Position numbers and translations under genes: made by a program. A stretch of 64,000 nt of DNA from Erysipelotrichaceae bacterium (GTDB taxonomy: Bacteria; Bacillota_I; Bacilli_A; Erysipelotrichales; Erysipelotrichaceae): assembly GCA_030526485.1 (NCBI GenBank), contig JAUNCS010000001.1, positions 1 to 64,000 on the forward strand, given 5' to 3'. Positions 34,394 to 44,199 of this stretch are shown here, piece by piece (position 1 is the first letter of the stretch; each line of letters starts with the position of its first letter). The notes under the pieces were generated by a model. That model was not told the origin of the DNA and did not search any database. It saw nothing but the letters and a program-made list of their open reading frames with translations.

Positions 34394-36685
34394 ATGTTAA
34401 AGAACATAAAGAACAGATTAATTAATAATTCTTTATTAAAAACCTTTTTACTGGTTAGTTTTGTATTGATTATTTTTTTCATACCTAATTTTATAAAAAC
34501 AATGCCATACTATCGTGATTATGATTTCTTTCAACAATGGCTTAATTTTTATGAAGAATACTACTCTATGCTTGAGTATTCAATCGAGAATAAAACATTA
34601 CCTTTTTATTCATGGCACTTATTTCTTGGTAATAATTTCTGGGCTTCAAAAAGTTATTACCTAGTTGGCGATATTTTTGCGTATATTGGTTTTTTATTTA
34701 GGAAACTTGGAATGATAAAAGTAATGACCATTTTAGCGGTTCTAAAATATTATGTTTCTGCGTTTACTATGAATCGTTATATGAAAAAGTGCGGATTTAA
34801 GAATAACACTATAGCTATAGGTTCTTTGGCATATGCTTTTAGTTCTTTTGGTGTTTATTATAGCGATCAAATCGTTTTCCATTCTTTTTACGCTTTGATG
34901 CCTCTATATTTTCTAGCGATAGAATGTTATTTTTCAGATAACAAAAAAGTTCCGTTTGCTATTATGGCGGCTGTAATGCTGTTTACTAATTGGTATTTCT
35001 TTTATATATTATCTATTTGCACAGTTTTATATTTTGTGTACAGATATTATTTAATAAACGGTAATTTAAACGGGATGTGGAAGTCCGCGTTTAAATTAAT
35101 TGGCGTATATTTTATTGGCGTATTGATAACTGGTGTTCTTTTAATTCCGACTCTAATGTATATGAAGGAAAGTTCGCGATTTGCAACAAATATCGAAAAC
35201 TTCTATGAACCAATCACATACGTTCATTTATTGATTTCCTTGTTGCTTCCTGAACAAATATTAAATATTACAAATCCGATATCAGGAAAATTGCTATTTT
35301 CTACAATCAGTTACCAGACAAGCGAAATTCCATTATTTACAACCGCAATAGGAGCTGTATTGTTGCCACAGGTATTTATAGACAAAAATAAGAAGTTTAA
35401 GAAGGCTTCCATTATGTTGATCGCATTATTGATTGTGATCGCCTTAATACCAAGGCTATCACTAGTAATGCATGGCTTTAGTAATCCTAGTTTCAGATTT
35501 TTTGTATTTGGCATTTTTGTTTGCATTTATATCTACTCTAGATACATTGATAACTTGGAACAAGTGAATTATGAATTATTGAAAAAAACGGTAATAACAT
35601 ACATTGCAGTGTTAATTAGCGCTTCAGCACTGGCGTTGTATTTGAAAGGGTTTGGCTTGCAATTGAATTTAGCTTCACTAAGCTTAACTTGTATCTTAGC
35701 TTATGCTGTATTATATGTGGTAATTGGTGTTTTATTTAAAAAAATCAATTCGCAAAAGATAGCGTTATTAATCATAGCTGAGTTAGGAATAGTTTCTGCT
35801 GTGTACAACAATTCTTTTGTTTCTATGAACAGGGATAAAGAATTCTTTAACAAGTATTTCAATTCCTTAGAAATAGAAAAAGGAACGTTTGCTGAAAATA
35901 TCAATTACTTGGATCAAGATAACTATAGTTCTTACTATAGGATTTATGTTGATTCAAAATCGGTATTGTGGGATATCTCAAAAAATTTATCGTGTTATTA
36001 CAAATACAATGGAACGATGACGTATGATTCAACATTTGAACCAACATGGTCAGACTTTGATAGAAGAATTAATGGTCCTAGTTCACATTGGATTTTCGAT
36101 ATAAAAGATGCTGATGTATTAGATTTTTTAAACACAAAGTATTTAATAGTGAGCAAAGGCGATAAATTACCTGAAGGAGATTACAGTTTAATAGATGATA
36201 ATTTTAATGGCTTTTTAAAACTATATGAAAATAACAATTATATTCCTTTAGGAAGAACTGTTTCTTCTGTGGATGTTATGGATAATTTCAATAAAGAAAA
36301 GCTAAATGAAGTATTATTTGTTGAACAGGATGATTTAGTTATATTAGGTAATCTTATAAACGATTATTATAGTGAGCTAAATGAAATAGAATACTATGGC
36401 AATGAAATGCATGGTTACATCCAAAGTGATGGAGGGGTAATGTTGCTCACGCTTCCATACAGTAAAGGCTGGAAAGTATATTTAAATGGAGAAATAACAG
36501 AATTATACAAAGCGGATGGTAGATTTATAGCTATGTGCCTACCAGGAGGTGATGTATCTGTTGATATGTATTTTATGCCACCTGGCTTTAAATCTGGCGC
36601 CATTATGTCAGTTGGTGGCTTTGCTTTGTTGACTGTTTTGATTTTACTTGAAAACATGAAAAGAACTCAAAAGCGCATTGTCTAA
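34394..36685 (+). CDS. YfhO family polytopic membrane protein
   Basis: This 763-residue protein has about twelve hydrophobic helices in residues 15-470 with an early Asp-rich loop YRDYDFFQQW, the layout of GT-C-fold glycosyltransferases. A soluble extracytoplasmic C-terminal domain ends in LLTLPYSKGWKVYLNG before a last helix, typical of YfhO. Family members add sugars to lipoteichoic acid or other surface polymers from lipid-linked donors. It is shorter than B. subtilis YfhO. It opens the polysaccharide region. Confidence 0.82.
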   Translation: MLKNIKNRLINNSLLKTFLLVSFVLIIFFIPNFIKTMPYYRDYDFFQQWLNFYEEYYSMLEYSIENKTLPFYSWHLFLGNNFWASKSYYLVGDIFAYIGFLFRKLGMIKVMTILAVLKYYVSAFTMNRYMKKCGFKNNTIAIGSLAYAFSSFGVYYSDQIVFHSFYALMPLYFLAIECYFSDNKKVPFAIMAAVMLFTNWYFFYILSICTVLYFVYRYYLINGNLNGMWKSAFKLIGVYFIGVLITGVLLIPTLMYMKESSRFATNIENFYEPITYVHLLISLLLPEQILNITNPISGKLLFSTISYQTSEIPLFTTAIGAVLLPQVFIDKNKKFKKASIMLIALLIVIALIPRLSLVMHGFSNPSFRFFVFGIFVCIYIYSRYIDNLEQVNYELLKKTVITYIAVLISASALALYLKGFGLQLNLASLSLTCILAYAVLYVVIGVLFKKINSQKIALLIIAELGIVSAVYNNSFVSMNRDKEFFNKYFNSLEIEKGTFAENINYLDQDNYSSYYRIYVDSKSVLWDISKNLSCYYKYNGTMTYDSTFEPTWSDFDRRINGPSSHWIFDIKDADVLDFLNTKYLIVSKGDKLPEGDYSLIDDNFNGFLKLYENNNYIPLGRTVSSVDVMDNFNKEKLNEVLFVEQDDLVILGNLINDYYSELNEIEYYGNEMHGYIQSDGGVMLLTLPYSKGWKVYLNGEITELYKADGRFIAMCLPGGDVSVDMYFMPPGFKSGAIMSVGGFALLTVLILLENMKRTQKRIV

Positions 36686-36754
36686 GTATTTTGATAATAT
36701 TGCAAATAAGGGTTTTTTAATTGAGTAGTATACAATTAAATTAAGGAAATTGAT

Positions 36755-38776
36755 ATGAAATATTTTGTTGTTCCAATTCTGCTAATGATTTATCTGGAAT
36801 TGTTAGGAAGAAGTTTTTATAGATTTATTGATAAGAAACCATTGGAATTCGCTTTTCCGATAGGCTTTATTTTAATGATGGCTGTCACATATGTTGTGGG
36901 CTGGCCTATTACTGCCTTTAATGGTAATTTTTATCATTTGCTGATTTTATATGGAATACTAATACTTTTAAGTCTGGTATTCATTCTTAAAAATATCAGA
37001 AAGATAGATCTAAAGATTGATATTAAATGGTGGGTATTATTTTTAGTATTAACGCTTTTTCAGACATATATGTCATATAGCCGTACCTTAGGTGAGGTGC
37101 ATGGCTATGACTGTGTTTATTATTTCAATACGATTGGCTTTAATATTGGCAATACTGAATTAAATAGTCTGCATCCACATTTTGGTACCTATCCTAATCT
37201 GGATATTCAATGGATAACCTATGTATTCCAGTCTTTCTATTATGTGGTGGCAGTTTATATTTATGTCTTTGAAAAATCCTTCTCACTGATTGGTTCTACT
37301 TTTGAGCTTGTTCCAGGATATGTCTGGACTTTCCAGATATTGTTGAATGCTTTCTTTGTTTCAACATCATTGATGTGTATCAAAGAGTTTAAGATTAAAA
37401 ACAAGTTATTAAACCTGAGTTTAATTATTCTATTGATCTTATTTATGAATAACTTCTACTGGAATAATGCTTTTGGCTTTATTGGTAATAACTATAGAAT
37501 GTCTGTTCATGCCTTGGCTACACTTTACCTGTATCGTTATGTAAAAGATAAGGATTTGAAGAACTTATATATTGTAATTCTATGCATGCTTGGTATGTGT
37601 GGTCTATCTTCAACCGGTACTTTTGCGACAGTTTTCTTACTATTTGGTTTGTTCTTCTATTTATTTGATAAAGAAAAGAATACATTAAAGATAATTGCTG
37701 TTAGTTTACTTATACCTTTAATCAATATTTCAGTAGTTAAACTGGGACAACATTTATATGCGGTTATATTACCAGCTGTTGCTTGTGCAATTGTTTATTT
37801 CTTAAATGATTTTATTTTGAAACTATACCAGAATAAGTATTTAAGATATGGAACTATCGCATTAGTTTTTATCGCATTATATGGCTTATCAGTAATCACT
37901 TCTGGTAATCTTATTGATTTATCAATGTTCTTTAATAATTACAGTGAGATAGCTGATATGTCCTGGGACTATTTCTATTTCCCTGACTTGAAACATTATA
38001 TTTTCAATATTCTTTTACTGGGAACTGCTTCTTTCTATTTTGTTAAGAATAGAAAAGACCCGCTTACTATTGTTTCTGTGGTGCTGATTTTAACTTTCTT
38101 TAATCCTTTGTGTTCATATTTTGTGAATATGATTAACTGGGTTTATTACAGATGTTATGACATCATTATTAATCAGTACACGATGGTCTTATTTATCTAT
38201 TTCTTAATTGAATGCTTTAAGAAAGATATTTATAAGAATATTGTTTCAGGCGTTTTATTATTGATATCTGTATATCTGGCTGCAGTGCAGATTCCTTGTT
38301 ACTGGCATCCGACATTTAAACCAGATGAAGACTATAACTATGTCTATAAGATTGAAAACAAGGAAATTGAAATCTGTTTAAATGTCAGAAACCTGGTAAA
38401 TGAATTGGGCTTGGAAAATCCAAAAATTATTGCGCCAAATTTCTATATGCCAACATTTATCAGAAATGGTGAATATCTGTATGGTAAGGAAAAGCGTTAT
38501 AACTGGAATCAATATTCTGAAGATACTTATGGTTTATATGTAATCTTCTTCCCTAAGGATGGAGTAGATAATTTCATGCCACCAGATGATCCACTATATC
38601 CATATACTTTGGAATTTTTGGAATCAAGTGGTTATGATATCTTGGTTGTTCCTTATGATAAGTATTACTATAACTGGGAGGATGGCAAGACTCATCCAAT
38701 AATTGAACTTATTGAAACAAAATATCAGCCATCAGATGCCGGCACAGATACTTATGCTGTATATTATTTAAAATAG
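36755..38776 (+). CDS. Large polytopic membrane protein (paralogue of 46742-48748)
   Basis: This 673-residue protein has many hydrophobic helices and a soluble C-terminal tail. It shares length and motifs with the gene at 46742: LGRSFYRF vs FGRWLAYKF, SYSRTLGEVHGYDCV vs SYNTSLGNLHGFDAV, and KPDEDYNYVYKIENKE vs EPEKDFNYIYKMNNDE. The pattern (early Asp after His-Gly, big extracytoplasmic loop) fits GT-C-type glycosyltransferases or a polymerase, but no named family is certain. AAGGAA lies before the ATG. It is followed by a terminator. Confidence 0.78.
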   Translation: MKYFVVPILLMIYLELLGRSFYRFIDKKPLEFAFPIGFILMMAVTYVVGWPITAFNGNFYHLLILYGILILLSLVFILKNIRKIDLKIDIKWWVLFLVLTLFQTYMSYSRTLGEVHGYDCVYYFNTIGFNIGNTELNSLHPHFGTYPNLDIQWITYVFQSFYYVVAVYIYVFEKSFSLIGSTFELVPGYVWTFQILLNAFFVSTSLMCIKEFKIKNKLLNLSLIILLILFMNNFYWNNAFGFIGNNYRMSVHALATLYLYRYVKDKDLKNLYIVILCMLGMCGLSSTGTFATVFLLFGLFFYLFDKEKNTLKIIAVSLLIPLINISVVKLGQHLYAVILPAVACAIVYFLNDFILKLYQNKYLRYGTIALVFIALYGLSVITSGNLIDLSMFFNNYSEIADMSWDYFYFPDLKHYIFNILLLGTASFYFVKNRKDPLTIVSVVLILTFFNPLCSYFVNMINWVYYRCYDIIINQYTMVLFIYFLIECFKKDIYKNIVSGVLLLISVYLAAVQIPCYWHPTFKPDEDYNYVYKIENKEIEICLNVRNLVNELGLENPKIIAPNFYMPTFIRNGEYLYGKEKRYNWNQYSEDTYGLYVIFFPKDGVDNFMPPDDPLYPYTLEFLESSGYDILVVPYDKYYYNWEDGKTHPIIELIETKYQPSDAGTDTYAVYYLK

Positions 38777-38784
38777 ATTTAATG

Positions 38785-38816
38785 ATTGCATCACCAAAAG
38801 TGATGCAATTTTATAT
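38785..38816 (+). terminator. Terminator upstream of rnr
   Basis: A perfect 10-bp stem, ATTGCATCAC/GTGATGCAAT with a 5-nt loop (38785-38809), is followed by TTTATATAT. Confidence 0.85.
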
Positions 38817-38885
38817 ATAAAGGATATAATGTCTATACAATTTTATCGGTGTCACTAAAATTGTTTTTAATGAAAGGAGAATGAG

Positions 38886-40949
38886 ATGTTAAATAAAATA
38901 ATTAATACTTTAAAAGAAAATGTTTTTACTGCTGATGAACTAATGAATGAATGTGAAGTAAATACTTCCAAAGAACTGATCGATTTCAATAAGACTCTTA
39001 ATTCTCTGATAGATGAGGGCACTGTTTTTGAAATAAAAGATAAGTTATATTTAACTGAAAACTATAAAGTTGGCAAAGTTAAGAAAGATAGAGGCTTCAT
39101 CTATGTTGAGGATGACAGAATTCTGGAAATAGAGAATGCTCAGGATTTTTCTTTATTTTCAAATGATGAAATTATCTATGAACCATTTAAGCACTATGCT
39201 AACTGCTTAAAGATTGTAAAAAGAGCGGTTACCTATGTTTTAGGTACGACAACTCTTAGAAGAAGAAACCTGTATTTTTATAGTGATGATCCTAGATTTA
39301 CTGAATACAAGGTTGTTAACTTTAAAGACTTTGGCAAAGAACTAAAGCCTAATTATCGTGTTAGAGCATATATTTCTAATTATCAGAAAAGAGAATTAAA
39401 GATTGATAGTATCATTGGTGATGCGAATGATAGAGATGTTCTTGTTAAGACAATTCTATTGATGAATGATGCACCTGGTGATTTTGGTGATGAAGTTAAA
39501 AAAGAAGTTAAAGCTTTAGATGATACAGTTACAGTAAGTGAAGGCAGAAGAGATCTAAGAAATCTTGATTTCATTACTATTGATGGTGATGATGCGAAAG
39601 ACTTTGATGATGCCATCTATGTTGAAAGAAAAGATGAGGGATATAGCCTATATGTTTCAATTGCCGATGTATCACATTATGTAAAAGAGAGAACGCATCT
39701 TGATAAGGAAGCGCGTTCAAGAGGTACTTCTATTTATTATCCTGGCAAGGTTATTCCAATGCTGCCTTTTAAGCTGTGCGATGACTTGTGTTCATTAAAA
39801 GAAGGTGTTGATCGTTATACATTAACCTGTCAGATGAATGTTGGCTTTGATGGTGAAGTTTCTACTTACGAGATTTATCCATCAGTAATCAAATCTAAAC
39901 ATCGTATGACTTATAGTAAGGTAAATAAGATTTTAGATCACGATAAAGAGTTATTAGAAGAATATGCTGATATCTGTCCAATGATTTATACAGCTTATGA
40001 ATTAAGCAGAATCGTTGATAAGTTAAGAAAGTCTAAGGGTGGTATAGAGTTTGAATCTAATGAACCAATTATTATCGAAGAAGATGGTAAGGTGGTTGAT
40101 ATCAAATTAAGAACTCAGGGCAAGGCTGAAATCTTAATTGAAGACTTCATGATTCTAGCTAATGAAACCGTAGCCAGCCATATGTTCTATTTAAATTATC
40201 CACTGGTATATAGAAACCATGATTATCCTAAACAGGATAAGATTATGGATTTTATCAGACATATGGAAGACTTGGGTTATGTCTTTAAAGGCAATAAGTT
40301 GGAACTAAAGTCTTCAAGCCTGCAGAAGTGTTTGAGCAGTTTTGAAGGTAAGGAAGAATATTCCTTGGTAAGTAATATGTTACTAAGAAGCATGGCTAAG
40401 GCTCTTTATGAGTCTACTTCTAATGGCCACTATGGTTTGGGCTTGGAACACTATTGTCACTTTACTTCACCAATCAGAAGATACCCAGACTTAATTGTTC
40501 ATAGAATGCTTAAGAAATATATCTTTGAAGGTAATACTACTGATATCGACTTGGATAATCAGAAAAATGAAGAAATGGTTAAGAACTGTAATGCTACAGA
40601 AAAAAGAGCGGTGCAGATTGAAAGAAATATCTTGGATTTAAAGCGCTGCGAATTTATGAAAGACAAGGTTGGCCAGATCTTTGATGCGATGATTTGTTCA
40701 GTAGTTAAGTATGGCTTCTATGTTGAATTAGGCAATACGGTAGAAGGCCTGGTTCATATTTCTAAATTAGGTGTTGGTTTTGTCTTAAATGATGATGAAA
40801 TCACTAATGGTGAGATTTCGTATAAGGTAGGCCAAAAGATCAAGGTCAGATTAATAGATGTTGATCTGCAAAGAAGAAATATTGACTTTGAGATTGCCAA
40901 GAAAAGAAGAAGCAAGCCACAAGATTTCTACGAAGTAAGATACTATTAA
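38886..40949 (+). CDS. rnr: Ribonuclease R
   Basis: RNase R is a processive 3'-to-5' exoribonuclease that degrades structured RNA and takes part in RNA quality control. The 687-residue protein has an N-terminal OB/cold-shock part, the RNB catalytic domain from about residue 205 with ITIDGDDAKDFDDAIYV holding the metal-binding aspartates, and a C-terminal S1 domain (QIFDAMICSVVKYGFYVEL). The basic tail is short. AAAGGAG precedes ATG. The common neighbours secG and smpB are absent. It stands alone within the polysaccharide region, with terminators on both sides. Confidence 0.95.
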   Translation: MLNKIINTLKENVFTADELMNECEVNTSKELIDFNKTLNSLIDEGTVFEIKDKLYLTENYKVGKVKKDRGFIYVEDDRILEIENAQDFSLFSNDEIIYEPFKHYANCLKIVKRAVTYVLGTTTLRRRNLYFYSDDPRFTEYKVVNFKDFGKELKPNYRVRAYISNYQKRELKIDSIIGDANDRDVLVKTILLMNDAPGDFGDEVKKEVKALDDTVTVSEGRRDLRNLDFITIDGDDAKDFDDAIYVERKDEGYSLYVSIADVSHYVKERTHLDKEARSRGTSIYYPGKVIPMLPFKLCDDLCSLKEGVDRYTLTCQMNVGFDGEVSTYEIYPSVIKSKHRMTYSKVNKILDHDKELLEEYADICPMIYTAYELSRIVDKLRKSKGGIEFESNEPIIIEEDGKVVDIKLRTQGKAEILIEDFMILANETVASHMFYLNYPLVYRNHDYPKQDKIMDFIRHMEDLGYVFKGNKLELKSSSLQKCLSSFEGKEEYSLVSNMLLRSMAKALYESTSNGHYGLGLEHYCHFTSPIRRYPDLIVHRMLKKYIFEGNTTDIDLDNQKNEEMVKNCNATEKRAVQIERNILDLKRCEFMKDKVGQIFDAMICSVVKYGFYVELGNTVEGLVHISKLGVGFVLNDDEITNGEISYKVGQKIKVRLIDVDLQRRNIDFEIAKKRRSKPQDFYEVRYY

Positions 40950-40950
40950 T

Positions 40951-40985
40951 AAATGTCCTTGGAGAATTATCCAAGGACATTTTTA
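40951..40985. terminator. Bidirectional terminator after rnr
   Basis: AAATGTCCTTGG/CCAAGGACATTT with an 8-nt loop (40951-40982) ends in TTTTAAA; it serves rnr and the convergent GH3 gene. Confidence 0.85.
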
Positions 40986-42199
40986 AATATAGGCGTATTT
41001 AACTGTTGTTTATAACGATATTTATCGTCAAAGTACTTATTGAATCTTTCTATATTGGTAAATTTAGAATATTTTAATTTAATAATGCGATAGACACTTT
41101 CATTTATTCTTTCTTCACTGATTTCACCATTAATTACAGCATCCTTAACAGCGTCAAAGGCTCTTCGATAATTGGTTGGCATCAGGATAATATCAACCCC
41201 AGCTTTAATAGCTTTAACGGTAGATTCTTCAACACTGTAGTTTTTTGCGATTGCACCCATTTCCATAGAATCGGTAATAATTATTCCATCGTATCCCAGT
41301 TCATTTCTTAATTTGTTAGTGACTAACTCATAAGATAAAGTAGCTGGTTCATCATCACCTGTTACATTAGGCGCAGAAATATGGCCGATCATCGTAAATT
41401 CGGTATTGGCTTCAAAGGCACCTCTAAAGGTGTACATTTCACAATCCAGCATTTCTTCCCATGTTTTATAGGTGTAAGCCGGTTTATAGTGACTGTCATT
41501 ATAAGTATCTCCATGGCCTGGGAAGTGTTTTACACAGGAATAGATACCTGTATCATGTAAACCAAATACATAAGACTGAACCATCCAGCTGGCAGCGAAT
41601 GGATCAGAGCCAAAGGCTCTATCGCCGATAACGGTATTTAACGCATTGGTATTTACATCAGCTACCGGTGCGAAGTTTAAATCGATGTCGTATTTTTTAA
41701 GATACTTACCAATCTGGTAACCAACATTATAGGCGTAGGCAGGATCTCCTAATTTAAGAATGTAATTCATATTCGGAAAGTCTTCAACGATATCGAAATT
41801 TGGGTTATTGGCAATTCTACTGACTGAGCCACCTTCTTCATCAATGCTGACAAATGGTGAAATCAAATGTAACTTATGCAGCTTATTATTTAAATTGATT
41901 AACTGTTCTTCAATTTGAATATTTTTAGCGAACAAAACAAAGCCACCGCATGGATACTTATAAAAGTTCTCTATCATCTCTTCATTTAAATCAGTGTAGT
42001 GATTTTCATACGAATTATTGAAGTCCAGGGCTTCAGGTCTAATGATAAACAGCTGACCTATTTTTTCTTCCAACGTCATATTGTCAACGATGTTTTGAAC
42101 ATAAGAAAAAGATGCTGCCTGAACATTGTGACATGGCAATGTAAAAAGCAGCAATCCACAAAATATAAATGTAAGTAAACTCTTAATTTTGAATTTCAT
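40967..42199 (-). CDS. Secreted GH3 beta-N-acetylhexosaminidase-like protein
   Basis: This 410-residue protein has a typical signal peptide (residues 1-28, basic start, hydrophobic core, VQA-A cleavage site). It is followed by a GH3 catalytic domain with IDEEGGSVSRIA, KHFPGHGDTYNDSH (the His-Asp dyad loop of NagZ-type enzymes) and the nucleophile Asp310 in IIITDSMEMGA. It probably removes N-acetylglucosamine from peptidoglycan or another surface glycan outside the membrane. Its gene overlaps the GT2 gene upstream by one base. Only one domain is present. Confidence 0.88.
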   Translation of the reverse strand: MKFKIKSLLTFIFCGLLLFTLPCHNVQAASFSYVQNIVDNMTLEEKIGQLFIIRPEALDFNNSYENHYTDLNEEMIENFYKYPCGGFVLFAKNIQIEEQLINLNNKLHKLHLISPFVSIDEEGGSVSRIANNPNFDIVEDFPNMNYILKLGDPAYAYNVGYQIGKYLKKYDIDLNFAPVADVNTNALNTVIGDRAFGSDPFAASWMVQSYVFGLHDTGIYSCVKHFPGHGDTYNDSHYKPAYTYKTWEEMLDCEMYTFRGAFEANTEFTMIGHISAPNVTGDDEPATLSYELVTNKLRNELGYDGIIITDSMEMGAIAKNYSVEESTVKAIKAGVDIILMPTNYRRAFDAVKDAVINGEISEERINESVYRIIKLKYSKFTNIERFNKYFDDKYRYKQQLNTPIFKNVLG

Positions 42200-43158
42200 T
42201 ATTTCTTTTTATCGTGATTTAAATAAGATTCAACATAGTATCTTGGTCTCTTTTTGGTTTCAATAAAAGTTTTACCAACATATTTGCCAATAATACCCAA
42301 AGAGACAAGCTGTACACCGCCTAAGAACCAGATTGATACAAATAGCGATGTCCAACCCTGTATAGTATGACCTGTGAAATGCCTAATCACAGAGTAAATT
42401 ACAGCTAAAAATGAGAAGAAAATAGCCAGAAAGCCCATTACCATAATCAGGGTTAATGGTTTATCACTGAATGAGGTAACTCCATCAAAGGCGAAGGCCA
42501 TCATTTTCTTAAGAGGATATTTTGATTCACCTTTCAAACGTGGATTTCTCTTGTAGTAAACACAATCTGTTTTGAAGCCTAATTCAGTGGCGATACCTCT
42601 TAGGAATAAATGTTGTTCTGAATATAGTGATAGTTCATCTAAGGCACGGTTAGACATTAGTCTAAAGTCAGCACTGTTATAGACAGTTTTTGTACCTAAC
42701 CAGTTCATGATCTTATAGAATGATTCGGCTGTAAATTTCTTAAAGAAACTGTCAGATGTTCGGTCGTTTCTAACACCATAGACAATGTCACAGCCTTCAT
42801 AGTATTTCTTTATCATTTCTTCAATGGCGTTTACATCATCCTGCAGATCAGCATCGATAGAGACGGTCATATCTACTTCATCTTTAACTTGCATTAAGCC
42901 TGCCAGTAAAGCGTTCTGATGTCCTTTGTTGCCAGCTAGATTTAAGCCATAGACATATTTACTCTGTTTATGTGCTTCACTTATAACTTCCCAGGTTCTA
43001 TCTTTAGATCCATCATTTACATAAAGAATAAAGCTATCGGCTTTAACCAGTTTCTTTTTGATTAAAGACTTTAAGTAGTCATTTAAAACAGCATTAGTAT
43101 CAACTAATGCTTCTTCTTCGTTATAGCAGGGTACAACAATTGCGAGTCTTTTAATCAT
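42199..43158 (-). CDS. DPM/GtrB-type glycosyltransferase with two C-terminal membrane helices
   Basis: This 319-residue GT2 enzyme begins IVVPCYNEEEALVD and contains the metal-binding SIDADLQDD and the acceptor-side RNDRTSDSFFK region. Two hydrophobic helices near residues 230-290 anchor it. GtrB-type proteins transfer a sugar from a nucleotide donor to polyprenyl phosphate for use outside the membrane. It lies in a minus-strand cluster with DUF2304, a second GT2 and a flippase, with short overlaps indicating one transcript. Confidence 0.9.
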   Translation of the reverse strand: MIKRLAIVVPCYNEEEALVDTNAVLNDYLKSLIKKKLVKADSFILYVNDGSKDRTWEVISEAHKQSKYVYGLNLAGNKGHQNALLAGLMQVKDEVDMTVSIDADLQDDVNAIEEMIKKYYEGCDIVYGVRNDRTSDSFFKKFTAESFYKIMNWLGTKTVYNSADFRLMSNRALDELSLYSEQHLFLRGIATELGFKTDCVYYKRNPRLKGESKYPLKKMMAFAFDGVTSFSDKPLTLIMVMGFLAIFFSFLAVIYSVIRHFTGHTIQGWTSLFVSIWFLGGVQLVSLGIIGKYVGKTFIETKKRPRYYVESYLNHDKKK

Positions 43159-43516
43159 TTTGTTTCTTTTCCAGTTCTTCTACTTTTTTCTTTAAAGCAG
43201 CTAATTCGTAATTTAAATTAATAATATCTTCATTATGTCTGCTTAACTTTAAATAAACATAGAATGTTAAGCAATATAACAGGAAGATAAAAATAAGGAA
43301 TACGGTGTTTGATGGAACGATGATTCCTAATAATCCAGATAGTTTAATTACGATATCTGGGAATATAGAGATTAAAATCATACCAAGAGCCCATAAAATC
43401 CAGACCATGGCATATTTAATATTTAATCTGTTTTTAATAACGCTTCTAAGTACATATAGAAGGGTAATAATAGATACAGTTAATAAGATTGTATATAACA
43501 TATAAGGACCTACCAT
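43151..43516 (-). CDS. DUF2304 membrane protein
   Basis: This 121-residue protein has three hydrophobic helices (about 5-22, 34-52 and 63-88) and a coiled-coil C-terminal tail (NYELAALKKKVEELEKKQ), matching DUF2304. These proteins occur with GT2 enzymes in polysaccharide and lipid-sugar clusters and may help the glycosyltransferase or act as a small flippase; this is not established. It overlaps the genes on both sides by a few bases. The start may be the ATG at 43501 instead of 43516. Confidence 0.83.
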   Translation of the reverse strand: MVGPYMLYTILLTVSIITLLYVLRSVIKNRLNIKYAMVWILWALGMILISIFPDIVIKLSGLLGIIVPSNTVFLIFIFLLYCLTFYVYLKLSRHNEDIINLNYELAALKKKVEELEKKQND

Positions 43517-44178
43517 TGGATAAATAGTATTGATACTATTTGTGAGAACATAAATTTAATTGATTTAAATGGACTGACAAAGTAACTGGTACCAGCTTGT
43601 CTATCAAGCATTTCGACCTGAACTTCTTTGACCTTGTATCCTCTTTTCAAAAGATAACAAACAGCATCTGGTTCAGCGTGAAAGTTCATAGATTCAGCGA
43701 AATCTTTAATGACTTTTTTGCCTAATGCACGCATACCACTGGTTGGATCGTTAATTGTTTTGCCTGTTTTAATCTTAATTAAAAAGCTAAGAATTCTAGA
43801 TCCCAGCATACGCATACTTAAAGGTTTCTTTTCGGTTACAAAACGAGAACCAATTGAGTAGTCATAACCATTTTCAATTTCTTTGATAACAGACTGAACG
43901 TATTTAGGCTGGTGCTGTCCATCGCCATCAATGCAGATTACACAATCATAGTTATTGTCATATGCATATTTAAAACCAACTCTGGTTACGCCAGCCAAAC
44001 CAACATTTACACTTAAATCAAGTATATTAAAACCATTTCCCTTAGCAATTAAAGAAGTATCATCAGTACTATGATCATTAATGATTAAATAGTCATATCC
44101 AAATGACTTAATATCGTTAACAAGATTGGCAATGTTATCTCTTTCGTTAAAAGCAGGAATAATGATTAAAGTTTTCAT
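43510..44178 (-). CDS. Family 2 glycosyltransferase, dolichyl-phosphate mannosyltransferase-like
   Basis: This 222-residue soluble or membrane-associated GT2 domain has IIPAFNERDNIANLV, the NDHSTDDTS segment and the metal-binding CIDGDGQHQP. The pairing with DUF2304 is typical. It would load a sugar onto a lipid phosphate carrier. TATAAT (complement of 44186-44191) lies seven bases before ATG and no Shine-Dalgarno is visible, so the gene may also be expressed from a leaderless transcript separate from the flippase gene upstream. Confidence 0.9.
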   Translation of the reverse strand: MKTLIIIPAFNERDNIANLVNDIKSFGYDYLIINDHSTDDTSLIAKGNGFNILDLSVNVGLAGVTRVGFKYAYDNNYDCVICIDGDGQHQPKYVQSVIKEIENGYDYSIGSRFVTEKKPLSMRMLGSRILSFLIKIKTGKTINDPTSGMRALGKKVIKDFAESMNFHAEPDAVCYLLKRGYKVKEVQVEMLDRQAGTSYFVSPFKSIKFMFSQIVSILFIQW

Positions 44179-44185
44179 ACATATT

Positions 44186-44191
44186 ATTATA
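44186..44191 (-). promoter_or_regulatory. -10 box of the GT2-DUF2304-GT2-GH3 unit, leaderless arrangement
   Basis: TATAAT on the minus strand ends seven bases before the ATG at 44178, in the gap after the flippase gene. Confidence 0.45.
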
Positions 44192-44199
44192 ACTTAACA